A DNA stretch of 64,000 nt from Klebsiella sp. RIT-PI-d (GTDB lineage Bacteria; Pseudomonadota; Gammaproteobacteria; Enterobacterales; Enterobacteriaceae). The translations under genes were made by a program, and so were the position numbers. Where the stretch lies: the NCBI RefSeq assembly GCF_001187865.1, contig NZ_LGIT01000017.1:248001-312000 (forward strand), given 5' to 3'. The notes beneath the pieces were generated by a model, which had not been told where the DNA came from, did not search any database, and worked only from the letters and a program-made list of their open reading frames with translations. Shown here one piece after another: positions 9,816-18,284 of the stretch (the stretch's first letter is position 1; each line of letters opens with the position of its first letter).

Positions 9816-9863
9816 GAACCTGTCTTATTGTGCTTTCCGCTGAAAACACAATGGGACAGGTTC
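9816..9863 (+). other. Strong 17-bp hairpin in the pdhR-aceE intergenic leader
   Basis: GAACCTGTCTTATTGTG (9816-9832) can pair with CACAATGGGACAGGTTC (9847-9863): 15 Watson-Crick and two G-U pairs with no bulge, and a 14-base loop. No T run follows, so it does not look like a terminator. The aceE start is 40 bp downstream. It could be an mRNA processing or stability element, or a protein-binding inverted repeat. Confidence 0.75.
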
Positions 9864-9902
9864 CAGATAAATCAACGTATTAGATAGATAAGGAATACCC
9901 CC

Positions 9903-12566
9903 ATGTCAGAACGTCTCCAAAATGACGTGGATCCGATCGAAACTCGCGACTGGCTACAGGCGATCGAATCGGTCATCCGTGAAGAAGGTGTTGAGCGCGC
10001 TCAGTATCTGATTGATCAGCTGCTTTCTGAAGCTCGCAAAGGCGGCGTGAAAGTGGCGGCAGGTGCAGGGGCCAGCAACTATATAAACACTATTGCCGTT
10101 GAAGACGAACCGGAATATCCGGGTAATCTTGATCTGGAACGTCGTATTCGTTCAGCGATCCGCTGGAACGCCATCATGACCGTTTTGCGCGCATCCAAGA
10201 AAGATCTGGAGCTGGGCGGCCACATGGCGTCTTTCCAGTCTTCTGCAACCGTATACGAAGTGTGTTTCAACCACTTCTTCCGTGCGGCTAACGAGAAAGA
10301 CGGCGGCGATCTGGTGTACTTCCAGGGCCACATCTCTCCGGGCGTTTACGCACGTGCATTCCTTGAAGGTCGTCTGACTGAAGAGCAGATGAATAACTTC
10401 CGTCAGGAAGTTCACGGTAAAGGTCTGTCTTCTTATCCGCACCCGAAACTGATGCCGGAATTCTGGCAGTTCCCGACCGTGTCTATGGGTCTTGGCCCAA
10501 TCGGTGCAATCTACCAGGCTAAATTCCTGAAATATCTGGAACACCGTGGCCTGAAAGATACCTCTGAGCAGACCGTTTACGCGTTCCTCGGCGACGGCGA
10601 AATGGATGAGCCAGAATCTAAAGGTGCGATCACCATCGCAACCCGTGAGAAACTGGACAACCTGTGCTTCATCATCAACTGTAACCTGCAACGTCTGGAT
10701 GGTCCGGTCACCGGTAACGGTAAGATCATCAACGAACTGGAAGGCATCTTCGCCGGTGCTGGCTGGAACGTGATTAAAGTGATGTGGGGCGGTCGTTGGG
10801 ATGAACTGCTGCGTAAAGATACCAGCGGTAAACTGCTTCAGCTGATGCAGGAAACGGTAGATGGCGACTATCAGACCTTCAAATCCAAAAATGGCGCGTA
10901 CGTTCGCGAGCATTTCTTCGGTAAATACCCGGAAACGGCTGCCCTGGTTGCTGACTGGTCTGACGATCAGATTTGGGCCCTGAACCGTGGTGGTCACGAT
11001 CCGAAGAAAGTCTACGCCGCACTGAAAAAAGCGCAGGACACCAAAGGTAAAGCGACTGTTATCCTGGCCCATACCATCAAAGGTTACGGCATGGGTGATA
11101 CCGCAGAAGGTAAAAACATCGCTCACCAGGTGAAAAAAATGAACATGGACGGCGTGCGTTATATCCGCGACCGTTTCAATGTGCCAGTGTCCGATGAGCA
11201 GGTCGAAAACCTGTCTTACATCACCTTCCCGGAAGGGTCTGAAGAGCACACTTACCTGCACGCACAGCGTCAGAAGCTGAAAGGCTATCTGCCGGCGCGT
11301 CAGCCTAAGTTCTCCGAGAAGCTTGAAATGCCTGAGCTGGCGGACTTTAAACCGCTGCTGGAAGAGCAGAATAAAGAAATCTCAACCACTATCGCTTTCG
11401 TTCGTGCCCTGAACGTGATGCTGAAGAACAAGTCGATCAAAGATCGTCTGGTGCCGATCATTGCTGATGAAGCACGTACTTTCGGTATGGAAGGTCTGTT
11501 CCGTCAGATTGGTATCTACAGCCCGAACGGTCAGCAGTATACTCCGCAGGACCGTGAGCAGGTTGCTTACTACAAAGAAGACGAGAAAGGTCAGATCCTG
11601 CAGGAAGGTATTAATGAGCTGGGCGCAGGCGCATCCTGGCTGGCTGCTGCGACCTCTTACAGCACCAACAACCTGCCGATGATCCCGTTCTACATCTACT
11701 ATTCGATGTTCGGTTTCCAGCGTATCGGTGACCTGTGCTGGCAGGCAGGCGATCAGCAGGCTCGCGGCTTCCTGGTCGGTGGTACGTCGGGTCGTACAAC
11801 GCTTAACGGCGAAGGTCTGCAGCACGAAGATGGTCATAGCCACATTCAGTCGCTGACTATCCCGAACTGTATTTCTTACGATCCGTCTTACGCGTACGAA
11901 GTTGCTGTCATCATGCATGACGGTCTGGTGCGTATGTATGGTGAAGCGCAGGAAAATATTTACTACTACATCACCACGCTGAACGAAAACTACCACATGC
12001 CAGCCATGCCGGAAGGTGCTGAGGAAGGTATCCGTAAAGGTATCTATAAACTCGAAACCCTCGATGGCAGCAAAGGTAAAGTTCAGCTGTTAGGCTCCGG
12101 TTCTATTCTGCGTCACGTACGTGAAGCGGCAGAGATCCTGGCAAAAGATTACGGTGTAGGTTCTGACGTCTATAGCGTGACCTCCTTCACTGAACTGGCG
12201 CGTGATGGCCAGGATTGTGAGCGCTGGAACATGCTGCACCCGATGGAAACCCCGCGCGTTCCGTACATCGCTCAGGTGATGAACGATGCACCTGCTGTGG
12301 CATCCACTGACTATATGAAACTGTTCGCCGAGCAGGTTCGTACTTATGTACCGGCTGACGATTACCGCGTACTGGGTACTGACGGCTTCGGTCGCTCTGA
12401 CAGCCGTGAAAACTTGCGTCACCACTTCGAAGTTGATGCATCTTATGTGGTTGTAGCAGCGCTGGGCGAACTGGCTAAACGTGGCGAAATCGATACGAAA
12501 GTGGTTGCGGAAGCCATCACTAAATTCAATATCGATGCAGAAAAAGTTAACCCGCGTCTGGCGTAA
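9903..12566 (+). CDS. aceE: Pyruvate dehydrogenase E1 component (homodimeric, ThDP-dependent)
   Basis: This 887-residue enzyme decarboxylates pyruvate and transfers the acetyl group to lipoyl groups of AceF, the entry step from glycolysis to acetyl-CoA. The length equals that of E. coli AceE. The ThDP/Mg motif begins at [14 protein letters not shown] (near residue 230) and ends at [10 protein letters not shown]. The C-terminal transketolase-like region contains [12 protein letters not shown]. Codon use is strongly biased, as in highly expressed genes. A GATAAGGAATA ribosome site precedes the ATG, and aceF follows 14 bp later. Confidence 0.98.
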   Translation: MSERLQNDVDPIETRDWLQAIESVIREEGVERAQYLIDQLLSEARKGGVKVAAGAGASNYINTIAVEDEPEYPGNLDLERRIRSAIRWNAIMTVLRASKKDLELGGHMASFQSSATVYEVCFNHFFRAANEKDGGDLVYFQGHISPGVYARAFLEGRLTEEQMNNFRQEVHGKGLSSYPHPKLMPEFWQFPTVSMGLGPIGAIYQAKFLKYLEHRGLKDTSEQTVYAFLGDGEMDEPESKGAITIATREKLDNLCFIINCNLQRLDGPVTGNGKIINELEGIFAGAGWNVIKVMWGGRWDELLRKDTSGKLLQLMQETVDGDYQTFKSKNGAYVREHFFGKYPETAALVADWSDDQIWALNRGGHDPKKVYAALKKAQDTKGKATVILAHTIKGYGMGDTAEGKNIAHQVKKMNMDGVRYIRDRFNVPVSDEQVENLSYITFPEGSEEHTYLHAQRQKLKGYLPARQPKFSEKLEMPELADFKPLLEEQNKEISTTIAFVRALNVMLKNKSIKDRLVPIIADEARTFGMEGLFRQIGIYSPNGQQYTPQDREQVAYYKEDEKGQILQEGINELGAGASWLAAATSYSTNNLPMIPFYIYYSMFGFQRIGDLCWQAGDQQARGFLVGGTSGRTTLNGEGLQHEDGHSHIQSLTIPNCISYDPSYAYEVAVIMHDGLVRMYGEAQENIYYYITTLNENYHMPAMPEGAEEGIRKGIYKLETLDGSKGKVQLLGSGSILRHVREAAEILAKDYGVGSDVYSVTSFTELARDGQDCERWNMLHPMETPRVPYIAQVMNDAPAVASTDYMKLFAEQVRTYVPADDYRVLGTDGFGRSDSRENLRHHFEVDASYVVVAALGELAKRGEIDTKVVAEAITKFNIDAEKVNPRLA

Positions 12567-12580
12567 GAGGTAAAAGAATC

Positions 12581-14479
12581 ATGGCTATCGAAATCAAAGT
12601 ACCGGACATCGGGGCAGATGAAGTTGAAATCACCGAGATCCTGGTCAAGGTTGGCGACACTGTTGAAGCAGAACAGTCGCTGATCACCGTAGAAGGCGAT
12701 AAAGCCTCTATGGAAGTCCCGTCTCCGCAGGCTGGCGTCGTTAAAGAGATCAAAGTCTCCGTCGGCGACAAAACCGAGACTGGCGCACTGATTATGGTGT
12801 TCGATTCCGCCGACGGTGCAGCTGACGCTGCGCCTGCTCAGGCCGAAGAGAAGAAAGACGCGCCGAAAGCTGCGGCTCCGGCTGCGGCGACGGCTGCAAA
12901 AGACGTTAACGTACCGGATATCGGCGGCGACGAAGTTGAAGTCACCGAAATCATGGTTAAAGTTGGCGACAAAGTTGAAGCTGAACAGTCGCTTATCACC
13001 GTAGAGGGCGACAAAGCCTCTATGGAAGTTCCGGCGCCGTTCGCAGGCACCGTAAAAGAGATCAAAATCAGCACCGGCGACAAAGTGTCTACCGGCTCGC
13101 TGATCATGATTTTTGACGCAGAAGGCGCAGCACCGGCAGCAGACGACGCTAAGCCGCAGGTGAAAGAAGAAGCGGCATCTGCTCCGGCAGCGGCTGCGGG
13201 CGCTAAAGACGTCAATGTACCGGACATCGGCGGCGATGAAGTTGAAGTCACCGAAGTGATGGTCAAAGTTGGCGATAAAGTAACGGCTGAACAGTCGCTT
13301 ATCACCGTAGAGGGCGACAAAGCCTCTATGGAAGTTCCGGCACCGTTCGCAGGTACCGTTAAAGAAATCAAAATCAACACCGGCGACAAAGTGTCTACCG
13401 GCTCGCTGATTATGGTCTTTGAAGTGGAAGGCGCAGCGCCGGCGGCTCCGGCTGCTAAGCAAGACGCTGCGGCTCCGGCTCCGGCCGCCAAAGCGGACAA
13501 ACCTGCTGCTGCCGCGCCGAAAGCCGAAGGCAAAGCTGAGTTTGCTGAAAACGACGCTTACGTCCATGCAACCCCGCTGATCCGCCGCCTGGCGCGCGAG
13601 TTCGGTGTAAACCTGGCGAAAGTCAAAGGCACCGGTCGTAAAGGTCGTATTCTGCGTGAAGACGTTCAGGCGTACGTGAAAGACGCGGTTAAACGCGCTG
13701 AGTCAGCGCCTGCTGCTGCCGCAGGCGGTGGTATTCCGGGTATGCTGCCGTGGCCGAAAGTGGACTTCAGCAAGTTCGGCGAAATTGAAGAAGTGGAACT
13801 GGGCCGTATCCAGAAAATCTCTGGTGCTAACCTGAGCCGTAACTGGGTGATGATCCCGCACGTTACCCACTTCGACAAAACCGACATCACCGATCTGGAA
13901 GCGTTCCGTAAACAGCAGAACGCCGAAGCTGAGAAACGTAAACTGGACGTGAAATTCACGCCGGTGGTATTCATCATGAAAGCCGTTGCTGCGGCACTTG
14001 AGCAGATGCCACGTTTTAACAGCTCGCTGTCCGAAGATGCACAGCGTCTGACGCTGAAAAAATACATCAACATCGGTGTGGCGGTTGATACGCCAAATGG
14101 TCTGGTGGTTCCGGTCTTTAAAGACGTGAACAAGAAGAGCATTACCGAGCTGTCCCGTGAACTGACTGTCATCTCCAAAAAAGCGCGTGATGGTAAGCTG
14201 ACCGCAGGCGAAATGCAGGGCGGTTGCTTCACTATCTCCAGCATCGGCGGCCTGGGAACTACCCACTTTGCGCCAATTGTTAACGCGCCGGAAGTGGCGA
14301 TCCTCGGTGTGTCTAAATCGGCGATGGAGCCGGTCTGGAATGGTAAAGAGTTTATGCCGCGTCTGATGATGCCAATTTCTCTTTCCTTCGACCACCGCGT
14401 GATTGACGGTGCTGATGGTGCACGCTTCATTACCATCATCAACAACACCCTGAGCGACATTCGCCGCCTGGTGATGTAA
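12581..14479 (+). CDS. aceF: Dihydrolipoamide acetyltransferase, E2 core of pyruvate dehydrogenase
   Basis: This 632-residue E2 has three N-terminal lipoyl domains (about residues 1-80, 106-183 and 208-285), each with the lipoylation motif GDKAS (Lys41, Lys145 and Lys247). Ala/Pro-rich flexible linkers join them. A peripheral subunit-binding domain (about 325-362, [14 protein letters not shown]) and a C-terminal catalytic acetyltransferase domain with [12 protein letters not shown] follow. It transfers acetyl groups to CoA and forms the 24-mer core. Lipoyl domains 2 and 3 share a 56-bp exact DNA repeat, a sign of recent gene conversion or duplication within the gene. A terminator follows 5 bp after the stop. 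Confidence 0.98.
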   Translation: MAIEIKVPDIGADEVEITEILVKVGDTVEAEQSLITVEGDKASMEVPSPQAGVVKEIKVSVGDKTETGALIMVFDSADGAADAAPAQAEEKKDAPKAAAPAAATAAKDVNVPDIGGDEVEVTEIMVKVGDKVEAEQSLITVEGDKASMEVPAPFAGTVKEIKISTGDKVSTGSLIMIFDAEGAAPAADDAKPQVKEEAASAPAAAAGAKDVNVPDIGGDEVEVTEVMVKVGDKVTAEQSLITVEGDKASMEVPAPFAGTVKEIKINTGDKVSTGSLIMVFEVEGAAPAAPAAKQDAAAPAPAAKADKPAAAAPKAEGKAEFAENDAYVHATPLIRRLAREFGVNLAKVKGTGRKGRILREDVQAYVKDAVKRAESAPAAAAGGGIPGMLPWPKVDFSKFGEIEEVELGRIQKISGANLSRNWVMIPHVTHFDKTDITDLEAFRKQQNAEAEKRKLDVKFTPVVFIMKAVAAALEQMPRFNSSLSEDAQRLTLKKYINIGVAVDTPNGLVVPVFKDVNKKSITELSRELTVISKKARDGKLTAGEMQGGCFTISSIGGLGTTHFAPIVNAPEVAILGVSKSAMEPVWNGKEFMPRLMMPISLSFDHRVIDGADGARFITIINNTLSDIRRLVM

Positions 14480-14484
14480 TCGAC

Positions 14485-14510
14485 AAGCCGGCCTGACGGC
14501 CGGCTTTTTT
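14485..14510 (+). terminator. Rho-independent terminator after aceF
   Basis: An 8-bp stem AGCCGGCC / GGCCGGCT (14486-14505) has a TGAC loop and a run of T. It would end most pdhR-aceEF transcripts before lpd, with lpd also expressed from its own promoter. Confidence 0.9.
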
Positions 14511-14573
14511 CTGGTAATCTCATTAAGTGCGTGAGGTTATGAGTGAAAACCGATTTTCGTGAACCGTTTGTTG

Positions 14574-14602
14574 TTTCAAAATTGTTAACAATTTTGTAAA
14601 AT
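14574..14602 (+). promoter_or_regulatory. Candidate lpd promoter with overlapping inverted repeat
   Basis: A -10-like TAAAAT (14597-14602) is preceded at 17 bp by TTTCAA (14574-14579). The palindrome AAATTGTTAACAATTT spans the spacer and resembles the GTTAA-type repeats of ArcA sites, which are known at E. coli lpd. The exact start is inferred. Confidence 0.5.
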
Positions 14603-14676
14603 ACGGGCGGATAGAACGTCCCGGTGGATGAAGGGCGACAAGTACCTGGACCGCCGGAAATCAATAAGAGGTCATG

Positions 14677-16101
14677 ATGAGTACTGAAATCAAAACTCAG
14701 GTCGTGGTACTTGGGGCAGGTCCTGCAGGCTACTCTGCTGCCTTCCGTTGCGCTGATTTAGGTCTGGAAACCGTCATCGTTGAACGTTACAACACCCTCG
14801 GCGGTGTTTGTCTGAACGTGGGTTGTATTCCTTCCAAAGCGCTGCTGCACGTTGCAAAAGTTATCGAAGAAGCCAAAGCGCTGGCTGAGCACGGTATTGT
14901 CTTCGGCGAGCCGAAAACCGATATCGACAAAATTCGTACCTGGAAAGAAAAAGTGATCACTCAGCTGACCGGCGGCCTGGCAGGCATGGCGAAAGGTCGT
15001 AAAGTGAAGGTAGTTAACGGACTGGGTAAATTTACCGGGGCCAATACCCTGGAAGTGGAAGGCGAAAACGGCAAAACCGTGATCAACTTCGACAATGCGA
15101 TCATCGCTGCCGGCTCTCGTCCGATTGAACTGCCGTTTATTCCGCATAACGATCCGCGCGTGTGGGATTCCACCGATGCGCTGGAACTGAAATCAGTCCC
15201 GGAACGTCTGCTGGTAATGGGTGGCGGGATTATCGGTCTGGAAATGGCTACCGTTTATGATGCGCTGGGTTCAGAGATCGACGTGGTCGAAATGTTCGAC
15301 CAGGTGATCCCGGCGGCAGATAAAGACATCGTTAAAGTCTTCACCAAGCGCATCAGCAAGAAATTCAACCTGATGCTGGAAACCAAAGTAACGGCCGTTG
15401 AAGCGAAAGAAGACGGTATTTACGTTTCCATGGAAGGCAAAAAAGCCCCGGCTGAACCGCAGCGTTACGATGCGGTGCTGGTGGCTATCGGTCGCGTACC
15501 GAACGGTAAAAACCTCGACGCAGGCGCAGCCGGCGTGGAAGTGGATGACCGTGGCTTTATCCGCGTAGACAAGCAGTTGCGTACTAACGTGCCGCACATC
15601 TTTGCTATCGGTGATATTGTCGGTCAGCCGATGCTGGCGCACAAAGGTGTTCACGAAGGTCACGTTGCCGCTGAAGTTATCGCCGGTAAAAAACACTATT
15701 TCGATCCGAAAGTGATCCCGTCCATCGCCTACACTGAACCAGAAGTTGCCTGGGTAGGCCTGACTGAGAAAGAAGCGAAAGAGAAAGGCATTAGCTACGA
15801 AACTGCCACCTTCCCGTGGGCTGCTTCTGGCCGTGCTATCGCTTCCGACTGCGCAGACGGTGTGACCAAACTGATTTTCGACAAAGAAACCCACCGGGTG
15901 ATCGGCGGGGCGATTGTCGGCACCAACGGCGGCGAGCTGCTGGGTGAAATTGGTCTGGCAATCGAAATGGGTTGTGATGCGGAAGATATCGCGCTGACCA
16001 TCCATGCGCACCCGACGCTGCACGAGTCTGTAGGTCTGGCAGCCGAAGTGTTTGAAGGCAGCATTACCGACCTGCCAAACCCGAAAGCGAAGAAAAAGTA
16101 A
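14677..16101 (+). CDS. lpd: Dihydrolipoamide dehydrogenase (E3)
   Basis: This 474-residue FAD enzyme reoxidises dihydrolipoamide with NAD+ in the pyruvate and 2-oxoglutarate dehydrogenase complexes and in glycine cleavage. The second of two tandem ATG codons (14677) gives MSTEIKTQ, the E. coli N-terminus; the first ATG (14674) would add only one Met. Visible motifs are the FAD-binding GAGPAGYSAA, the redox disulfide in GGVCLNVGCIP (Cys45 and Cys50), the NAD-binding GGGIIGLE and the active-site HAHPTLHES near the C-terminus. It has its own probable promoter behind the aceF terminator and ends in a strong terminator. Confidence 0.97.
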   Translation: MSTEIKTQVVVLGAGPAGYSAAFRCADLGLETVIVERYNTLGGVCLNVGCIPSKALLHVAKVIEEAKALAEHGIVFGEPKTDIDKIRTWKEKVITQLTGGLAGMAKGRKVKVVNGLGKFTGANTLEVEGENGKTVINFDNAIIAAGSRPIELPFIPHNDPRVWDSTDALELKSVPERLLVMGGGIIGLEMATVYDALGSEIDVVEMFDQVIPAADKDIVKVFTKRISKKFNLMLETKVTAVEAKEDGIYVSMEGKKAPAEPQRYDAVLVAIGRVPNGKNLDAGAAGVEVDDRGFIRVDKQLRTNVPHIFAIGDIVGQPMLAHKGVHEGHVAAEVIAGKKHYFDPKVIPSIAYTEPEVAWVGLTEKEAKEKGISYETATFPWAASGRAIASDCADGVTKLIFDKETHRVIGGAIVGTNGGELLGEIGLAIEMGCDAEDIALTIHAHPTLHESVGLAAEVFEGSITDLPNPKAKKK

Positions 16102-16117
16102 TTTTCGGGTAATAAAG

Positions 16118-16146
16118 AAAAAGCGGCTGATTCAGCCGCTTTTTTT
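16118..16146 (+). terminator. Rho-independent terminator after lpd
   Basis: The stem AAGCGGCTG / CAGCCGCTT has a 3-base loop, is flanked by A residues on the left and followed by seven T residues. This arrangement can stop transcription in both directions, so it may also serve the converging minus-strand gene. Confidence 0.9.
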
Positions 16147-16191
16147 ATGCGCCTTGATGTGCCCGGGCCGCGTTCGTATTTTCTTACCGGT

Positions 16192-17373
16192 TCAGCCTTC
16201 CTCCAGCGTTTCCAGCACCCAGGCTGCGTGCTGACGAATGAACGCCCAGGACGAACCATATCCCGCCTGCGCTGCTTCTTTTTCCTGTTTATCAATTGTA
16301 CAAAAACCGGAGCCTGGACTCAGTTCCTCTGCGACGGCGTCCGCGAGTTGCGGATAGCGTGCCAGCGCGGCTTCCAGAGGACGATAATCCAGCGGTGGAT
16401 GACGGCCTCTGTCACGGAATGCGCTATAGGGTGCCGCCAGGCCGGGGGCGACAATTCCTGGCGGCAATTGCGGCACGCGCGCAGTCAACAATGGCATGTG
16501 TCCGAGGCGGGCCAGCGCGCAGGCTGCCCAGCAACGATCGCTATTACTTGCTTTCGCGTCATCAAGTTTGCTGACCAGCGCGGCAATCGCCTCGTCGGTG
16601 GGTTCGTTGATTTCTGCCAGCAGCATACTGGCTTTCCACGCGTTGCCCGGCTGCTCGCCGCGAATAACGGCAGCCAGAAAAGGAACAGCCTCTTTTCCTG
16701 ACGCCTTAAGAAGCTGCTCATATTCGCCATATAACACGCCGTTTTCCGCTGCACCTACGGCATGTGCGGTCAGCTCTGCCAGGCGCTGCGGCTGCGGCAG
16801 GACGGCCAGCCGCAGCCGGGCCTGTGCTGCGATATCGTATTCCGGGAAATGGCGCGAGATTTGTGCAGTTGTCAGGCTCAGCGGGATCAGATCGCCCGCT
16901 TCGTCGGCGGCGACGGCAATGAAATGTTTATCAACTACGCCTTCACTCACAAGCTGACGGCGCGCCTTTTTTACCGCACGAGGAAAAACGTGCAAAAAGC
17001 GTTCATAAACGGCTTCCCATTCGCTGAAGGTGCGGTCGCGGGAGGCAAATGTACAGCAGGCTCGCGCCCAGTCATCATGTTCTGCATCAGGGTCGACGTT
17101 ATACGGTAAATCAGCAGGTGACCAGCGTAGTTCTTGCGCCGTGGCAGGCGAACCACGTTGCCGGTAATCGCTGACGACACGCGCCAGGCTCTCTTCGCTG
17201 CCCACGGCGAGGCTGGGCCAATAGATTGACTCACCGTCGCCATAGAACGCGTGGAAAAGAGCGCCGTAAAGCGATTCATGGGGGCAGGCGTCGCGTACCC
17301 GGCGCACGGCTGTCACCATATGATCAACCGCAGCGGCCTCAAGACCGCGCCAGTCAAATGTTGCTTTCTTCAA
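16192..17373 (-). CDS. DUF4303-like protein with C-terminal HEAT-like helices, function unknown
   Basis: This 393-residue soluble protein has no signal peptide. The N-terminal about 160 residues resemble DUF4303 proteins (an alpha/beta start such as YGALFHAFYGDGESIYWPS). The C-terminal half is made of helical pairs resembling HEAT repeats (LLKASGKEAVPFLAAVIRG, ASMLLAEINEP, WAACALARLGHMP). Similar small soluble proteins often occur as immunity-like or orphan genes, but no toxin gene adjoins this one and I assign no function. It is a single gene between the lpd terminator and the DUF2950 gene. A perfect 7-bp inverted repeat overlaps its likely promoter. E. coli K-12 has no such gene at this position. 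Confidence 0.6.
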   Translation of the reverse strand: MKKATFDWRGLEAAAVDHMVTAVRRVRDACPHESLYGALFHAFYGDGESIYWPSLAVGSEESLARVVSDYRQRGSPATAQELRWSPADLPYNVDPDAEHDDWARACCTFASRDRTFSEWEAVYERFLHVFPRAVKKARRQLVSEGVVDKHFIAVAADEAGDLIPLSLTTAQISRHFPEYDIAAQARLRLAVLPQPQRLAELTAHAVGAAENGVLYGEYEQLLKASGKEAVPFLAAVIRGEQPGNAWKASMLLAEINEPTDEAIAALVSKLDDAKASNSDRCWAACALARLGHMPLLTARVPQLPPGIVAPGLAAPYSAFRDRGRHPPLDYRPLEAALARYPQLADAVAEELSPGSGFCTIDKQEKEAAQAGYGSSWAFIRQHAAWVLETLEEG

Positions 17374-17403
17374 GACCCTGTCCTTTGTTATCGCATTCTG
17401 TTC

Positions 17404-17423
17404 TTACAGTGAAGATACTGTAA
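17404..17423 (-). promoter_or_regulatory. Palindrome in the promoter of the DUF4303-like gene
   Basis: TTACAGTGAAGATACTGTAA contains a perfect 7-bp inverted repeat with a 6-base spacer, 31-50 bp upstream of the start codon. On the minus strand a TTTACA -35-like element and a CAGAAT -10-like element are about 18 bp apart and the repeat overlaps them, as an operator would. The regulator is unknown. Confidence 0.4.
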
Positions 17424-17474
17424 ACGAAAAGAAAACGACAACGATAGCGCGATCTGTACCCATGTTGTTTCGCC

Positions 17475-18275
17475 TCAGGGTGACACTGCCTGCCAGCCGT
17501 CATCGATTGTGAAGCGGGTTATCGTTTGTATGCTGACATCGGTATTCTCACCGAAATTGTGCTGGAAAACGCGATCCTGCATGTCGACCATAAAACTCAT
17601 CACCCCGGTCTGTCCCCAGATTGCCGGCCAGGCAATCAGCGCAACACTGCCGTCCTGCTCACCGGACAAAATACGGAAACGGTAGCCGTGATAGCCTTCG
17701 CCCGGCTGCGCATGACTAAACGCCGGGCCCAGCGGGCTTGGGTTTTCACCCGGCTGAATGGGCCAGTACAGTCCATCCTGCTGGCCTTCACTGCTGATAA
17801 GCTTATGCGCCCACATTCTCTTCTGCTGAAAATAGTCCTGTTCGGCATCGACCCACGCATGCATGGCGGTTATCGCCCCCAGCTCATTGCGGCCGATAGT
17901 TCGGGTGAGGATCTCATCCGCCGCCGCTGGCATATCGAAGTGCCAGCCTTCATCCGTTTTAACTACAGGCACCGGCAACTGCCAGTTTTCATCGCCCACG
18001 TTAATGTGGGCGGTATTTTCCTGCTGCTCGATATGATGGCTCACTTTCCAGTCGCGTAAGAAACGCTCTACGGCCAGCGGATCGACGCCTTCCGGTGGAA
18101 AATAGTGCTGCCACTCCTCTCCCAGCAGCCGTTCCAGAGCGGCCTGGTCGTGGGCAGAAATGGCGGCCACCAGCGTTTCTGCGGCTTTTTCAGGGGTGCT
18201 GAACGTTTGTTGAGCCTGAGCCAGCACCGGTAACATCAGCAGCATGAGTGCGCCGGACATGGTTAATTTTTTCAT
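17475..18275 (-). CDS. DUF2950 family exported protein, function unknown
   Basis: This 266-residue protein has a clear signal peptide (MKKLTMSGALMLLMLPVLAQA, cleavage after AQA near residue 21), so it is probably periplasmic. The body shows the DUF2950 pattern: an N-terminal STPEKAAETLVAAI helix, the DYFQQKRMWAHKLIS segment, GLYWP and the C-terminal VMSFMVDMQDRVFQHNFGE motif. It lies 9 bp downstream of the DUF3300 gene on the same strand and the two are very likely co-transcribed. DUF2950 and DUF3300 genes are neighbours in many proteobacteria, but no biochemical role is known to me. Confidence 0.8.
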   Translation of the reverse strand: MKKLTMSGALMLLMLPVLAQAQQTFSTPEKAAETLVAAISAHDQAALERLLGEEWQHYFPPEGVDPLAVERFLRDWKVSHHIEQQENTAHINVGDENWQLPVPVVKTDEGWHFDMPAAADEILTRTIGRNELGAITAMHAWVDAEQDYFQQKRMWAHKLISSEGQQDGLYWPIQPGENPSPLGPAFSHAQPGEGYHGYRFRILSGEQDGSVALIAWPAIWGQTGVMSFMVDMQDRVFQHNFGENTDVSIQTITRFTIDDGWQAVSP

Positions 18276-18284
18276 TTCTTCCCC

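Noticed and set aside
10152-11261. Long open frame antisense to aceE (369 codons)
   Set aside because: It mirrors the codon bias of the highly expressed aceE gene, has no ribosome site or recognisable domain, and lies wholly inside a well-supported gene.
12443-13567. Long open frames antisense to aceF (374 and 231 codons)
   Set aside because: These are low-complexity Arg/Ser/Phe or Ala/Ser proteins produced by reading the repeated lipoyl domains backwards. There is no independent evidence of coding.
17404-17423. LexA box before the DUF4303-like gene
   Set aside because: The half sites are ACAGT...ACTGT, the inverse of the LexA order CTGT...ACAG, so it does not fit the SOS consensus.
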